Shown in pieces: positions 26,797 through 36,209 of a stretch of DNA of 64,000 nucleotides. Where the stretch lies: assembly GCA_913063155.1 (NCBI GenBank), contig CAJXYU010000001.1:434001-498000 (forward strand), read 5' to 3'. This DNA is from an uncultured Desulfovibrio sp. Lineage in GTDB: Bacteria; Desulfobacterota; Desulfovibrionia; Desulfovibrionales; Desulfovibrionaceae. A program made the position numbers and the translations under genes. The notes beneath the pieces are model-generated. The model had not been told where the DNA came from. It did no database searches and saw only the letters and a program-made list of their open reading frames with translations. How positions within the stretch are numbered: the stretch's first letter is position 1; every line of letters begins with the position of its first letter.

Positions 26797-28455
26797 ATGT
26801 CGATGCCCAGCGCAGACGAACTCTTCAAAAGCATAGACTACACTCCGCCGGCCACCGGCTGGATGGAAACCCCGGTGAACTTTGCACCGGGCAACTGGTG
26901 CTACCCGGCCAAAAAAGAAAAGGTCGAGTACATGCAGGGCTATCTGCCCAACGCCTTCGGCAACCCGCGTGAATGGTCCCCGGAAGACGCGGACTGGAAG
27001 CTGCCGCCGAACTGGAAGGAAATCGTCATGAACGGTTTCCGCGAGCGTCTGGATAAATTCCGTTCGCTCAAACTGTTCATGGACATCTGTGTCCGTTGCG
27101 GCGCCTGCGCGGACAAATGTCACTTCTTCATCGGTTCCGGCGACCCCAAGAACATGCCTGTTCTCCGCGCCGAACTGATGCGTTCCATCTACCGCGGCGA
27201 GTTTACCCTGGCCGGGAAGATCCTGAGCAAGCTGACCGGCTCCCGCGTCATGGAAGAAGATGTATTGAAAGAATGGTTCATCTACTTCTACCAGTGCACG
27301 GAATGCCGCCGCTGCTCGCTGTTCTGCCCCTATGGAATCGACACTGCCGAAGTGACCATGATGGCCCGCGAACTGCTGAACCTGGTGGGCGTGAACACCA
27401 ACTGGATCATGGAGCCGGCCTCCAACTGTAACCGCACCGGCAACCACCTCGGCATCCAGCCCCACGCCTTCAAGGACATCGTGGACTTCATGGTGGACGA
27501 CATCGAGGAAATCACCGGCGTCCGCGTCAAGGCCCCGTTGAACGAAAAGGGCCACGAGATCCTGTTCATCACCCCGTCGGGCGATGTATTCGCCGACCCG
27601 GGCATCTACTCCTTTATGGGCTACCTGATGCTCTTCCACTTCCTGGATCTCGACTACACCATGTCCACCTACGCATCCGAGGGCGGCAACTTCGGTCTCT
27701 TCACCAACAACGAGACCATGAAGAAGCTCAACGCCAAGATGTACTCCGAAGCCAACCGGCTCGGCTGCAAATGGATCCTCGGCGGCGAGTGCGGACACAT
27801 GTGGCGCGTGATCAACCAGTACATGGACACCATGAACGGCGACCTGCAGGGCCCCCAAATGGAGACCCCGCGCAACCCGATCACCGGCACCGTGTTCCAC
27901 AACTCGGCCGTGACCAAGATGGTGCACATCACCGAGTTCACCGCCGACCTCATCAAGCACGGCAAGCTGAACCTGGACCCCAGCCGCAACGACCGGTACA
28001 AGGTCACCTTCCATGACTCCTGCAACACGTCCCGCGGCATGGGGCTGCTCGAAGAGCCCCGCTACGTGATCAAGAACGTGTGCAACAGCTACTTCGACAT
28101 GCCCGAGGGCACCATCCGTGAAGAGACCTTCTGCTGCGCGGGCGGTTCGGGCCTGAACACCGAAGAGATCATGGAAATCCGCCTTCGCGGAGGCCTGCCT
28201 CGCGGCAACGCCCTGCGCTATGTGCAGGAAAAGAACGGCGTGAACATGATGGCCTGCATCTGCGCCATCGACCGCGCCACCCTGCCTCCGCTGGCCGATT
28301 ACTGGGCTCCTGGCGTGGAGGTCTGCGGCGTCCACGAACTTGTGGGCAACGCCCTCATCCTGCCGGGTGAACAGGAGCGCACCATGAACCTCCGTCAGGA
28401 ATCCCTCCCCGGCTTCGAGGACGAGGATGACGACTGGACTCCCCCGAACATGTAG
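26797..28455 (+). CDS. dsrK: DsrK, HdrD-like iron-sulfur subunit
   Basis: 552 residues, cytoplasm-facing. Two [4Fe-4S] motifs are visible near 100-115 (CVRCGACADKC) and 166-180 (CTECRRCSLFCP). The HdrD-type catalytic cluster follows, with cysteines in HDSCNTSRG and TFCCAGGSG near 408-450. DsrK is proposed to reduce the DsrC trisulfide that comes from DsrAB. GGAGAG lies before the ATG. It sits between dsrM (44 bases) and dsrJ (12 bases). Confidence 0.96.
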   Translation: MSMPSADELFKSIDYTPPATGWMETPVNFAPGNWCYPAKKEKVEYMQGYLPNAFGNPREWSPEDADWKLPPNWKEIVMNGFRERLDKFRSLKLFMDICVRCGACADKCHFFIGSGDPKNMPVLRAELMRSIYRGEFTLAGKILSKLTGSRVMEEDVLKEWFIYFYQCTECRRCSLFCPYGIDTAEVTMMARELLNLVGVNTNWIMEPASNCNRTGNHLGIQPHAFKDIVDFMVDDIEEITGVRVKAPLNEKGHEILFITPSGDVFADPGIYSFMGYLMLFHFLDLDYTMSTYASEGGNFGLFTNNETMKKLNAKMYSEANRLGCKWILGGECGHMWRVINQYMDTMNGDLQGPQMETPRNPITGTVFHNSAVTKMVHITEFTADLIKHGKLNLDPSRNDRYKVTFHDSCNTSRGMGLLEEPRYVIKNVCNSYFDMPEGTIREETFCCAGGSGLNTEEIMEIRLRGGLPRGNALRYVQEKNGVNMMACICAIDRATLPPLADYWAPGVEVCGVHELVGNALILPGEQERTMNLRQESLPGFEDEDDDWTPPNM

Positions 28456-28467
28456 GAGGATTGACGA

Positions 28468-28854
28468 ATGCATTACGGTGGAAAAATCATACTCGGCATC
28501 GTCATCTTCGTCGGGCTGCTGCTTTCTCCCTTCGCGTACAACGCGATGACGGTGAAAGCGAATTACAAGCAGCCTGAGCTGAAGCTGCCTGCCAATGAAA
28601 AGAAATGTATTGAATCCCTCGAGTTCATGCGCACCAAGCACATGCAGCTCCTGAACGAATGGCGTGACTGGGCCCTGCGCGACGGCAAGCGTGTCTACGT
28701 GAACCACGAAGGCAAGGAATTCACCATCAGCCTGCAGAACACCTGCATGAAGTGCCACAACAACAAAGCGGAATTCTGCGACAAGTGCCACAACGACGCC
28801 GGTGTCTCCCCCTATTGCTGGGACTGCCACATTCAGCCGGAGGGGTTGAAATAA
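28468..28854 (+). CDS. dsrJ: DsrJ, periplasmic triheme cytochrome c
   Basis: 128 residues. A hydrophobic N-terminal segment (about 5-25) acts as an uncleaved anchor or signal. Three CxxCH heme sites, CMKCH, CDKCH and CWDCH, lie in the last 40 residues, as in all DsrJ. The family is known for three different heme ligations (His/His, His/Met, His/Cys). An AGGAGG stands before the ATG. Its TAA shares one base with the ATG of dsrO, so the two are coupled. Confidence 0.96.
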   Translation: MHYGGKIILGIVIFVGLLLSPFAYNAMTVKANYKQPELKLPANEKKCIESLEFMRTKHMQLLNEWRDWALRDGKRVYVNHEGKEFTISLQNTCMKCHNNKAEFCDKCHNDAGVSPYCWDCHIQPEGLK

Positions 28855-29621
28855 TGAAAAACAACAGACGTAACTTCATCAAGTTCGCGGGCCTGGCAGC
28901 GGCCTCCCTGTGCGTCGCTCCCAAGGCCATGGCCTCCGGCCACGCAGCCCCGGTCAGAAAACACCCGGAAGGGAAAAATGGCAAACGCTGGGCCATGGTC
29001 GTGGACACCCGCACGCTGAACACCGAGGAAGCCATCGCTCCTCTGGCAGAGGCATGCCATTCCGTCCACAACGTGCCACACATCGAGTCAAAGCAGGACA
29101 TCAAGTGGATCTGGGCCGCTCCCTACGAGCAGAGCTTCCCCGAACAGCAGAACCCGTATCTGGACGACGCCGTAAAGGAACGCCGGTATCCCCTGCTCTG
29201 CAACCACTGCGACAATCCCCCGTGCGTGCGCGTATGCCCCACCAAGGCCACCTTCAAACGCCCGGACGGCATCGTGGCCATGGACTATCACCGCTGCATC
29301 GGCTGCCGCTACTGCATGGCAGGCTGCCCTTACGGTTCCCGTTCCTTCAACTTCAGCGAGCCCAGAAAACACCTGGACCTCACCAAGCTGAATCCGGAGT
29401 TCCCGACCCGTATGCGCGGTGTTGTTGAAAAGTGTAACTTCTGCGTCGAGCGCCTCTCCGTCGGCAAGCTCCCCGCCTGTGTGGAAGCCTCGGGCGGCGC
29501 GCTGACTTTCGGCGACCTGGCCGACCCGGAATCCGATGTCCGCAAGGTCCTGCGCGAGAACTACACCATTCGCCGTAAACCTACCGCCGGCACCGAGCCG
29601 AGCGTCTACTACATCATCTAG
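28854..29621 (+). CDS. dsrO: DsrO, periplasmic ferredoxin-like subunit with Tat signal
   Basis: 255 residues from the ATG at 28854 inside TAATG. The N-terminus has a twin-arginine motif RRNFIKF at 5-11, followed by a hydrophobic stretch and an ASG cleavage region, so it is exported folded. Cysteine groups in CNHCDNPPCVRVC, CIGCRYCMAGC and EKCNFC hold [4Fe-4S] clusters that wire DsrJ to DsrP. The reading frame is open further upstream inside dsrJ, but the Tat signal fixes this start. dsrP follows after 11 bases. Confidence 0.95.
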   Translation: MKNNRRNFIKFAGLAAASLCVAPKAMASGHAAPVRKHPEGKNGKRWAMVVDTRTLNTEEAIAPLAEACHSVHNVPHIESKQDIKWIWAAPYEQSFPEQQNPYLDDAVKERRYPLLCNHCDNPPCVRVCPTKATFKRPDGIVAMDYHRCIGCRYCMAGCPYGSRSFNFSEPRKHLDLTKLNPEFPTRMRGVVEKCNFCVERLSVGKLPACVEASGGALTFGDLADPESDVRKVLRENYTIRRKPTAGTEPSVYYII

Positions 29622-29632
29622 AGGAGGCGAGA

Positions 29633-30916
29633 ATGCTTGAAAGAGCTCTGAAAGGTTCTTCCAGATACTGGGCCTGGATCGGCTTCCTGCTGGTGATCAT
29701 CGCAGCGGGTGGTGCCGTCCTGGTCAACCAGTGGGTGGTCGGTCTGGAAATCACAGATATGAGCCGCGATGTCTCCTGGGGATTCTACATCTCCCAGCTT
29801 ACCTACCTTGTGGGTCTCGCAGCATCCGGTGTGATGATCGTGCTGCCGTACTACTTCCACCATTACAAACCCAACAAGCACATGGTCATCTTCGGTGAGT
29901 TCATGGCCATCGCGGCATGCGTCATGTGCCTGTTGTTCGTCATTGTCGACATCGGGCAGCCGCAGCGCATGCTCAACATGATCTTCCACCCCACTCCCAA
30001 CTCCATCCTGTTCTGGGACATGATCGTCATCAACGGCTATCTGTTCCTGAACATCCTGTGCGGTTGGGTGTGCCTGGAGCATGACCGCATGCACCTGTCG
30101 CATCCCAAATGGATCAAGCCCTTCATCATCATCTCGATCGTCTGGGCGTTTTCCATCCATACCGTCACCGCGTTCCTGTACCAGGGCCTGCCCGGCCGCC
30201 ACTACTGGCTCACCGCCATTTTGGCCGCCCGCTTCCTGGCCAGTGCGTTCTGCGCCGGACCCGCCATCCTGCTGCTGGTCCTGAAGGTGACTGAAAAGGT
30301 GACCACTTTCCAGATGCCCAAGAAGGCCGTCGCAACCCTGACGAAGATCATCGCCTACGCCATGGTGGTGAACATGTTCTTCTTCATGCTGGAAATCTTC
30401 ACCGCATTCTACTCCAACCTCCCGGGGCACATTCACTCCATCGCGTACCTGTTCGCCGGTGAGCACGGTCATCACGAGTTGGTGCCGTACATGTGGACCT
30501 TCATCATCTGCGCCATCCTGTGCCTGATCATGCTCATCCCGCCCAAGCTGCGCGACAACCAGAAGCTGCTGCCCTGGGCGCTGGGTCTGCTGATCATCGC
30601 GACCTGGCTGGACAAGGGACTTGGACTGCTCATCGGCGGTTTCAACCCCACTCCATTCGAAACCATCACCCCTTACTGGCCCACGGGCAAGGAACTGATG
30701 ATTTCGGCAATGATCTACGCCATCGGCGCACTGATCGTCACCGTCCTGTTCAAGATCGCAACCGATGTGAAGCAGGAACTCGGACACTCCCAGGCGCTTC
30801 CCTGCGGCTGCTCCACCGAAGACACCGACTGCGAATGCGCCGGTGAGGAAGCCCCCGCTGCGGACGAGGCTGCCGAAGAGGCTCCCGCCGTTGAAGAAGC
30901 TGAAGCTACTGCCTAA
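29633..30916 (+). CDS. dsrP: DsrP, NrfD-like quinone-interacting membrane subunit
   Basis: 427 residues with about ten membrane segments, the NrfD/PsrC layout. It is the second quinone-reactive subunit of the complex. The last 40 residues are unusual: a CGC and a CEC pair near 389-404 are followed by an Ala/Glu/Pro tail to the end. Four cysteines in such a tail could bind metal or attach to a partner. AGGAGG precedes the ATG. It is the last gene of the operon and is followed by a strong terminator. Confidence 0.95.
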   Translation: MLERALKGSSRYWAWIGFLLVIIAAGGAVLVNQWVVGLEITDMSRDVSWGFYISQLTYLVGLAASGVMIVLPYYFHHYKPNKHMVIFGEFMAIAACVMCLLFVIVDIGQPQRMLNMIFHPTPNSILFWDMIVINGYLFLNILCGWVCLEHDRMHLSHPKWIKPFIIISIVWAFSIHTVTAFLYQGLPGRHYWLTAILAARFLASAFCAGPAILLLVLKVTEKVTTFQMPKKAVATLTKIIAYAMVVNMFFFMLEIFTAFYSNLPGHIHSIAYLFAGEHGHHELVPYMWTFIICAILCLIMLIPPKLRDNQKLLPWALGLLIIATWLDKGLGLLIGGFNPTPFETITPYWPTGKELMISAMIYAIGALIVTVLFKIATDVKQELGHSQALPCGCSTEDTDCECAGEEAPAADEAAEEAPAVEEAEATA

Positions 30917-30951
30917 CCACCTCGCATAGGCATAAGGCGAAAACGAGTACC

Positions 30952-30985
30952 AAGGCCCGTCACCAAAAGGTGGCGGGCCTTTTTT
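30952..30985 (+). terminator. Intrinsic terminator of the dsr operon
   Basis: A 13-bp stem with one G-U pair (30952-30964 with 30969-30981), an AAAA loop and a T-run follow dsrP by 35 bases. Confidence 0.9.
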
Positions 30986-31030
30986 CCCTGCAAACAAGAA
31001 CACTCATCACCATGGCTTAAATACATAAGA

Positions 31031-31060
31031 AAGAGGCCGCTCCTCTCGGAGCGGCCTCTT
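31031..31060 (-). terminator. Terminator of trmI, possibly bidirectional
   Basis: A perfect 13-bp stem (31031-31043 with 31048-31060) has a four-base loop. On the minus strand it is followed by TTCTTATG, on the plus strand by TCATTTCATAT. It lies 21 bases beyond the trmI stop. Confidence 0.75.
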
Positions 31061-31080
31061 CATTTCATATCTGAACTATT

Positions 31081-31944
31081 TTACTCTTCAGAAACTTCCG
31101 GCTCGCCTGCCGGAACCTCGGCGGATGATTCGGAAACAATCTCTTCGGCTTTCGGGGCTTCCTCTTTGGACTCTTCGGGCAGCGGTTCCATGTAGCGGGA
31201 AAAGACCAGGAAACCGGTATGGGCCACCATGCGATCGTCCGGACGCAAACGGTCGGCCACGGGCTTCCAATGGCGCACCAGGATTTCCAGCACCTCGGCG
31301 TCCTCAAAGGGCCCTTTTTCCAATGCACGCAGCAGGTCGGACACCTGGTTGGTGGTGGGCAGCAGGAAACCGCACATGGCGCCGGGCTTCACGGCCTTGG
31401 GGATATGGTGAATGTATTCCCACGGGGTGCGCACGTCTAGGAACAGTGCGTCGGCTCCGGTATGGTCGAAGCCGTCCTCGATGTTCTTGTTGGTCTGCGT
31501 GACGCGATGCTCCAAGCCCACGCGGCGCAGGTTCTTGCCCGCCAGCTTGTAGAAGTCCTCGCGGCGTTCGTAGGTGTACACGTGCCCGGTGTCGCCCACG
31601 GTCCAGGCCAGGGCCGTGGTCAGGCCGCCGGAGCCGGTGCCGGACTCGATGACCGTGGTGCCGGGAGCGATGCCCAGCTTGAGAAGCACATACCCGATTT
31701 CCTTCGGGTACATGATCTGGGTCTGACGACGCACGTTCTTGATCAAATCGTGCAGGGTCGGCTTGAGAACCAGGTAGGGCCTGCCCAGATGAGTCTTGGC
31801 CTGACGGCCGAAACCGGCGGCGCCCACATCGGCCATGAGAATCTTGCCGTCGTTGGTGTGGATTTCGCCCTCGGGGTCGTATTTATACATGTACCGCTTG
31901 CCTTTCGGGCTGATGAGCAGTACCAATTCTCCTGTTTCAAACAT
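31081..31944 (-). CDS. trmI: tRNA (adenine-58-N1)-methyltransferase, TrmI type
   Basis: 287 residues. An N-terminal beta-barrel (about 1-65) precedes a Rossmann methyltransferase with VIESGTGSGGLTTALA for SAM near 98-113, TYERRED near 123-129 and LFLDVRTPW with the catalytic Asp near 168-176. TrmI makes m1A58 in the tRNA T-loop. The last 30 residues form an acidic Glu/Pro/Ala-rich tail not needed for the fold. It is a single-gene unit with its own terminator, divergent from the radical SAM gene. Confidence 0.93.
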   Translation of the reverse strand: MFETGELVLLISPKGKRYMYKYDPEGEIHTNDGKILMADVGAAGFGRQAKTHLGRPYLVLKPTLHDLIKNVRRQTQIMYPKEIGYVLLKLGIAPGTTVIESGTGSGGLTTALAWTVGDTGHVYTYERREDFYKLAGKNLRRVGLEHRVTQTNKNIEDGFDHTGADALFLDVRTPWEYIHHIPKAVKPGAMCGFLLPTTNQVSDLLRALEKGPFEDAEVLEILVRHWKPVADRLRPDDRMVAHTGFLVFSRYMEPLPEESKEEAPKAEEIVSESSAEVPAGEPEVSEE

Positions 31945-32042
31945 GTCGGCCTCCGGTAGAAATTTGGAACCATCTCCTACGGTGTGGGGGGCCTCAAGTC
32001 AAGAAAAGCGTGCGCACGGCGGACCCGGCACGCACACGCCAC

Positions 32043-32071
32043 TTGACAGGAAATCATTGCGGTTTAAATAA
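32043..32071 (+). promoter_or_regulatory. Candidate promoter for the radical SAM gene
   Basis: A perfect TTGACA (32043-32048) is followed at 16-17 bp by TAAATA/AAATAA (32065-32071). It lies about 60 bases upstream of the chosen ATG. Confidence 0.45.
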
Positions 32072-32132
32072 CCCCTTGATAACAATGTCCATACGTGGAT
32101 GTGTAAAAAAGCATATCCATCAGGTAAAATAC

Positions 32133-33086
32133 ATGAAGTTCAATTATGTTTTCGGGCCGGTAATGAGCGGCAGATTGGGCCGCTCTCTCGGACTGGACCT
32201 CCTCGGCGACCGTATATGCAGCATGGACTGCGTATATTGCGAAGTGGGGGCCACCCGTGAACTGACCCTTGAACGCAGGCCCTACGTCCCTGCCGAAGAC
32301 ATCCTCCACGAACTGGAAGAATGGAAGAAGGAAGGTCATGCTCCGCCAGACATGATCACCCTCGGCGGCCTGGGCGAGCCCTGCCTGAACACCGAGATGG
32401 AGTACGTCATCAGTGGCTGCCGGGACCTGTTCCCGGACGTCCCCGTGGCCGTGCTGACCAACTCGACCTTGATGCTGGACCCCGAGGTCCGGCGGGAATT
32501 GGCGCTGGCGGACATCGTGCTGCCGTCCCTGGATTCGTTGGTGCCGGAAGAATTCCATGCCCTCAACCGCCCCTGTCCGGGCGTCGGCCCGGAAGAGGTG
32601 GCCCAAGGGTTGCTGGAATTCAAGAAAATGTTTGACGGCAGGATCTTTCTGGAAATTTTGCTGGCCGAGGGAGTCAATGACAGTGACGCCAACCTCGGCA
32701 GGCTAGAGGCTTTTTGCAAACGCTTGCAGCCGGACCGCGTCGATGTGGTCACCCTGTCCAGACCGGGAACGGTCAAAAAGGCCAAGGCCGTGGACAAGGA
32801 AACGCTGGAGCGATGGCGCAAGGCGCTGCACGCCGGGGACGCCCCGGTGCAGGAACGGCAGCTGGCCCGCGGAGCCACCCTTTCAGAAGCGCACGTGGAA
32901 GACATGATACGCGCTTCCCTGGCCCGCAGGCCCCAGACCGTAAAGCAGCTCGGCCAGGCCCTCGGCATCTCCGAGGAGCAGGCCGAAAAGGCAGTCACCC
33001 GGCTCGTCCAAAACGACGAAGCGGTTTCAAGAGATGAAAGCGGCACCCCTTTTTATCATTCCTGCCGCCATGAAATCGAGGAATAG
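32133..33086 (+). CDS. Radical SAM protein with C-terminal winged-helix-like segment
   Basis: 317 residues from the ATG at 32133. The cluster motif is CSMDCVYC near 30-37, and ITLGGLGEPCLN near 75-86 is the second SAM-binding part. The N-terminal YVFGPVMSGRLGRSLG recalls the COG0731-type radical SAM proteins of unknown reaction. The last 70 residues read like a winged helix (VKQLGQALGISEEQAEKAVTRL). The open frame extends upstream to 32010, but those codons overlap the promoter and lack family features. RNase E/G starts 48 bases later. Confidence 0.88.
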   Translation: MKFNYVFGPVMSGRLGRSLGLDLLGDRICSMDCVYCEVGATRELTLERRPYVPAEDILHELEEWKKEGHAPPDMITLGGLGEPCLNTEMEYVISGCRDLFPDVPVAVLTNSTLMLDPEVRRELALADIVLPSLDSLVPEEFHALNRPCPGVGPEEVAQGLLEFKKMFDGRIFLEILLAEGVNDSDANLGRLEAFCKRLQPDRVDVVTLSRPGTVKKAKAVDKETLERWRKALHAGDAPVQERQLARGATLSEAHVEDMIRASLARRPQTVKQLGQALGISEEQAEKAVTRLVQNDEAVSRDESGTPFYHSCRHEIEE

Positions 33087-33134
33087 CCGTGCACGCCTTG
33101 CCTGAACACCAATTTTTTTCTCTGAGAGGGTTGA

Positions 33135-34604
33135 ATGACCACAAAAAAGAAACGGCAGAAAATGTTCATTTCCGTTCTGCCTGGCGAGCAGGTGGAAGTA
33201 GTCCTGGCCGAAGAGGGCCGCGTTAACGAATACTATGTGGAGATGCTGCACCAGGCCAAGACCAAGGGCAACATCTACAAGGGCTACATCCACAACATCG
33301 ACAACGGCCTTCAGGCCGCCTTCATCAACTACGGCGCGGAGCGCAACGGCTTCCTGCAGATCGACGAGGTCCACCCGGAATACTATTCGGGGGGCTACAA
33401 GATGAAGAAGGGGGCTCGCTATCCCCTCATGCAGCACGTGCTCAAACCCGGGCAGGAAGTGCTCGTACAGGTGGTGAAGGAGCCCACCGGCAAGAAGGGT
33501 GCGTTCATGACCACCTATCTCTCCCTGCCGGGCCGCAGCTTCGTCTACACCATCGGCCGCGATCAAATGGGCGTCTCCCGCAAGATCGAGGACGACAAGG
33601 AACGCACCAGGCTCAAAAAGGTCCTGAGTCAACTCAAGCCCGAACCGGGTGTGGGACTCATCGCCCGCACCGCCGCCGTGGGCCAGAGCAAGGCCGCCCT
33701 GGAGCGCGACTTCAAGTACCTGAATCGCCTCTGGAAGGATGTACGCGGCAAGGCGGGCACGGAAAAAGCTCCGTCCCTGGTCTACAAGGAAATGGATTTG
33801 GCGGCTCGCGCCGTGCGCGACTATCTGACCACCAACGTCACCGAAGTCTGGGTTGACGACAGGGAGACCTACGAACAAATCAAGAAATTCGTCGAGTTGG
33901 CCTTCCCGCGCAAGCCGGGCCTGGTCAAATTGCACGGCCAACATGAAAAGCCCCTGCTGGAAAGGTTCAATCTCACCAAACAGGTAGAGGAAATCTACTC
34001 CCGCGAGGCCACCATGCCGTCCGGCGGTCGCCTGGTATTCGACCAGACCGAAGCTCTCACGGCCGTGGATATCAACTCCGGAAAAATCGGCGGAGAAAAG
34101 AACTTCCAGAAGATGGCGTTGAAGACCAATGTGGAAGCGGCCGAGGAAATAGCCCGCCAGTTGCGCCTGCGCGACATCGGCGGCCAGGTGGTCATCGACT
34201 TCATAGAAATGAAGGACCCCAAGCACTGCCGCGAGGTGGAAAAGACCATGCGCGCAGCCCTGAAACACGACCGCGCCCGCACGGATGTGAGCCGTATTTC
34301 CAGTTTCGGCCTCATGGAACTGGTTCGCCAGCGCCTCGGCTCCTCCGCAATAGCCATCAGCACCGAGCCGTGTCCCTGCTGCAAAGGCACGGGCATCCGT
34401 CGCAACATGGAGTGGCAGTCACTGCAGGCCCTCAAGGACATCTACCGCCAGCTCGTGCGCGGCAACTGTCCCGACCCGCTGGTGTATGAAGCCGAGGAGG
34501 AACTGGCCATCTACCTGCTGAACAGCAAGCGTTCAATGTTGGCCGACATGGAACGCCGCTTCGGCAACAAGATTCACATCGATATCAGCTACGAATACGA
34601 TTAA
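33135..34604 (+). CDS. rng: Ribonuclease E/G family endoribonuclease
   Basis: 489 residues, so RNase G-sized and without the long degradosome tail of RNase E. An S1 domain lies at about 40-125. The catalytic Asp312 and Asn314 (AVDINSG) and Asp355 (VIDFIEM) correspond to E. coli Asp303, Asn305 and Asp346. The Zn-link CPCCKGTG follows near 413-420. It cleaves single-stranded AU-rich RNA 5'-end dependently and takes part in rRNA and mRNA processing. It is followed directly by a terminator. Confidence 0.95.
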   Translation: MTTKKKRQKMFISVLPGEQVEVVLAEEGRVNEYYVEMLHQAKTKGNIYKGYIHNIDNGLQAAFINYGAERNGFLQIDEVHPEYYSGGYKMKKGARYPLMQHVLKPGQEVLVQVVKEPTGKKGAFMTTYLSLPGRSFVYTIGRDQMGVSRKIEDDKERTRLKKVLSQLKPEPGVGLIARTAAVGQSKAALERDFKYLNRLWKDVRGKAGTEKAPSLVYKEMDLAARAVRDYLTTNVTEVWVDDRETYEQIKKFVELAFPRKPGLVKLHGQHEKPLLERFNLTKQVEEIYSREATMPSGGRLVFDQTEALTAVDINSGKIGGEKNFQKMALKTNVEAAEEIARQLRLRDIGGQVVIDFIEMKDPKHCREVEKTMRAALKHDRARTDVSRISSFGLMELVRQRLGSSAIAISTEPCPCCKGTGIRRNMEWQSLQALKDIYRQLVRGNCPDPLVYEAEEELAIYLLNSKRSMLADMERRFGNKIHIDISYEYD

Positions 34605-34611
34605 ACGAAAC

Positions 34612-34637
34612 GGGGAGCCCAGAGGCTCCCCTTCTTC
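34612..34637 (+). terminator. Intrinsic terminator of the RNase E/G gene
   Basis: An 8-bp perfect GGGGAGCC/GGCTCCCC stem (34612-34619 with 34624-34631) has a four-base loop and a T/C-rich tail with TTTTT a few bases on. Confidence 0.85.
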
Positions 34638-34680
34638 TTTTTCTCAAATACGATCAGGCGACATCGGCCAACGACTGCCG

Positions 34681-35352
34681 TCAAAGAAATTTTTCCCGAA
34701 ACAACTGATCGATGAGCGCCCCGGCATCACGGGCGACGAACTCGGCGCCTGCCTCGCGCAGGGCGCCCTCGTCCATGCTGCCGGTCGTGACGCCTGCGGA
34801 CACGGCTCCGGCCCTGACGCCGACCTGAATGTCCATGGCATGATCCCCGACCATGAGAGTGCGCTCCGGGACCACATCGAGTATATGCAGGGCCTGGAGC
34901 AGGTGAGTGGGGTCCGGTTTGACCTTCACGGCGCCGTCACGGGGAATGAAGGCTCCTACATGCCGGGGCAAATCCGGAAAGACCGCAAGTACGGCCGGGG
35001 AGATGTTGCGGGTAATGACGCCTGTGGCCACACCGCGTTCGCGCAGGGTGTCCAGAAGCGGACGGGTGAAACCGAAGAGAGCCCCCCGCCTGGCGGCGTC
35101 GATCTCCGTGGCGTTGAGGGTGAGCCGCGCCCGGCAGTGAAACTCCTTGCCAACAGCCTCGCCTTCGGCTTCCGCTATCTGTCGCGCCAGCTTGTCGACC
35201 CACTCCAGAATGGGTTGGCCGTTCACGGTGGGCCGCTCGCACAAAAAGGCCTCGGCCAAGGCTGCCAGCCGGGTACGCATGAGGTCGAAATCCAGCGGGA
35301 CCTTGGCCAAGGTCCCGTCAAAATCAAAAATGATGGCGTCGAATCTTCGCAT
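34681..35352 (-). CDS. HAD-family phosphatase, phosphoglycolate-phosphatase-like
   Basis: 223 residues. Motif I is DFDGTLA at 10-16 with the nucleophile Asp10. Motif II is VITRN near 112, motif III the Lys in VKVKPDPTH near 144, and motif IV GDHAMDI near 168. A helical cap lies between motifs I and II, so it is a subfamily IA HAD. It removes phosphate from a small metabolite; glycolate phosphate is only the commonest guess. It converges with the RNase E/G gene and is divergent from the deacetylase-like gene. Confidence 0.9.
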   Translation of the reverse strand: MRRFDAIIFDFDGTLAKVPLDFDLMRTRLAALAEAFLCERPTVNGQPILEWVDKLARQIAEAEGEAVGKEFHCRARLTLNATEIDAARRGALFGFTRPLLDTLRERGVATGVITRNISPAVLAVFPDLPRHVGAFIPRDGAVKVKPDPTHLLQALHILDVVPERTLMVGDHAMDIQVGVRAGAVSAGVTTGSMDEGALREAGAEFVARDAGALIDQLFREKFL

Positions 35353-35437
35353 ATCTCCTGCCTACCCGAGGGGGCGGCACCGCGCAAGGGAAATGGGGCA
35401 TGGCAAGCCAACGGCGGATATGATAAAATATAAAGCT

Positions 35438-36208
35438 ATGATCGTGAAACATGACATCTCACAACTCTGGCTCCATATTCCCGAAGAAATCCCCCAAAAG
35501 CTGGATCGCATCCTGGACGCCGCCCCCGAAAGCAAGGTCTTTTTCCGGGCCGACGACGTGGCCGCACCCGGCAAAAACATGTCCCGCATGCTGGAAGTCT
35601 TTCGCACCAATTCCATGCCCTTGTGCATGGCCGTGGTTCCCGCTTGGCTGCATGAAATGCGCTGGCAAGAGCTTCGCACCGCCGCTGGAAATTCCAACCT
35701 GTGGTGCTGGCACCAGCACGGCTGGCGGCACCAGAACCATCAAACGCGGGGAAAGAAAGGCGAATTCGGCGACGAACGCACCTCAGCCGTCAAGAAAAAA
35801 GATCTGGCCCGGGGCCGGGAAAAGCTGGAAAGCATTATGGGAGATGCATTCGAACCCTTTTTCACCCCGCCCTGGAACCGCTTTGACGCGGATACGGGGA
35901 AAGCCCTCAAGCAGTTGGGCTATACCGCCGTTTCACGCTCCGCCGGAGAGCTGAAAAAAGTACCCCTGCCCGAGGGACTGGCCGACCTGTTCATCAACGT
36001 GGACCTGCACACCCGAAACGAGCCGACCCCCAAGGAGGGCTGGGACGCCCTGTTCAACGAACTGGAAGCGGCCCTTGCGACCGGGCGTTGCGGTCTCATG
36101 CTCCACCACCAACGGGCCAACGACGCGGCTTTCGCATTCCTGGACCTGTTCATGAAGAAAATGGCCGGCCACAAGCATCTGCAACCGGTCACCTTCAGGG
36201 ACCTGTAA
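35438..36208 (+). CDS. Polysaccharide-deacetylase-like protein (NodB-type fold)
   Basis: 256 residues from the ATG at 35438; an ATG at 35420 is an alternative and neither has a clear ribosome-binding site. FFRADDVAAPG near 30-40 gives the Asp pair of the NodB motif 1, and WHQHGWRHQNH near 90-100 gives the metal-binding HxxxH. FFTPPWNRF near 140-148 is motif 3. No signal peptide is seen, so it acts in the cytoplasm or on a soluble sugar. Substrate unknown. Confidence 0.82.
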   Translation: MIVKHDISQLWLHIPEEIPQKLDRILDAAPESKVFFRADDVAAPGKNMSRMLEVFRTNSMPLCMAVVPAWLHEMRWQELRTAAGNSNLWCWHQHGWRHQNHQTRGKKGEFGDERTSAVKKKDLARGREKLESIMGDAFEPFFTPPWNRFDADTGKALKQLGYTAVSRSAGELKKVPLPEGLADLFINVDLHTRNEPTPKEGWDALFNELEAALATGRCGLMLHHQRANDAAFAFLDLFMKKMAGHKHLQPVTFRDL

Positions 36209-36209
36209 A

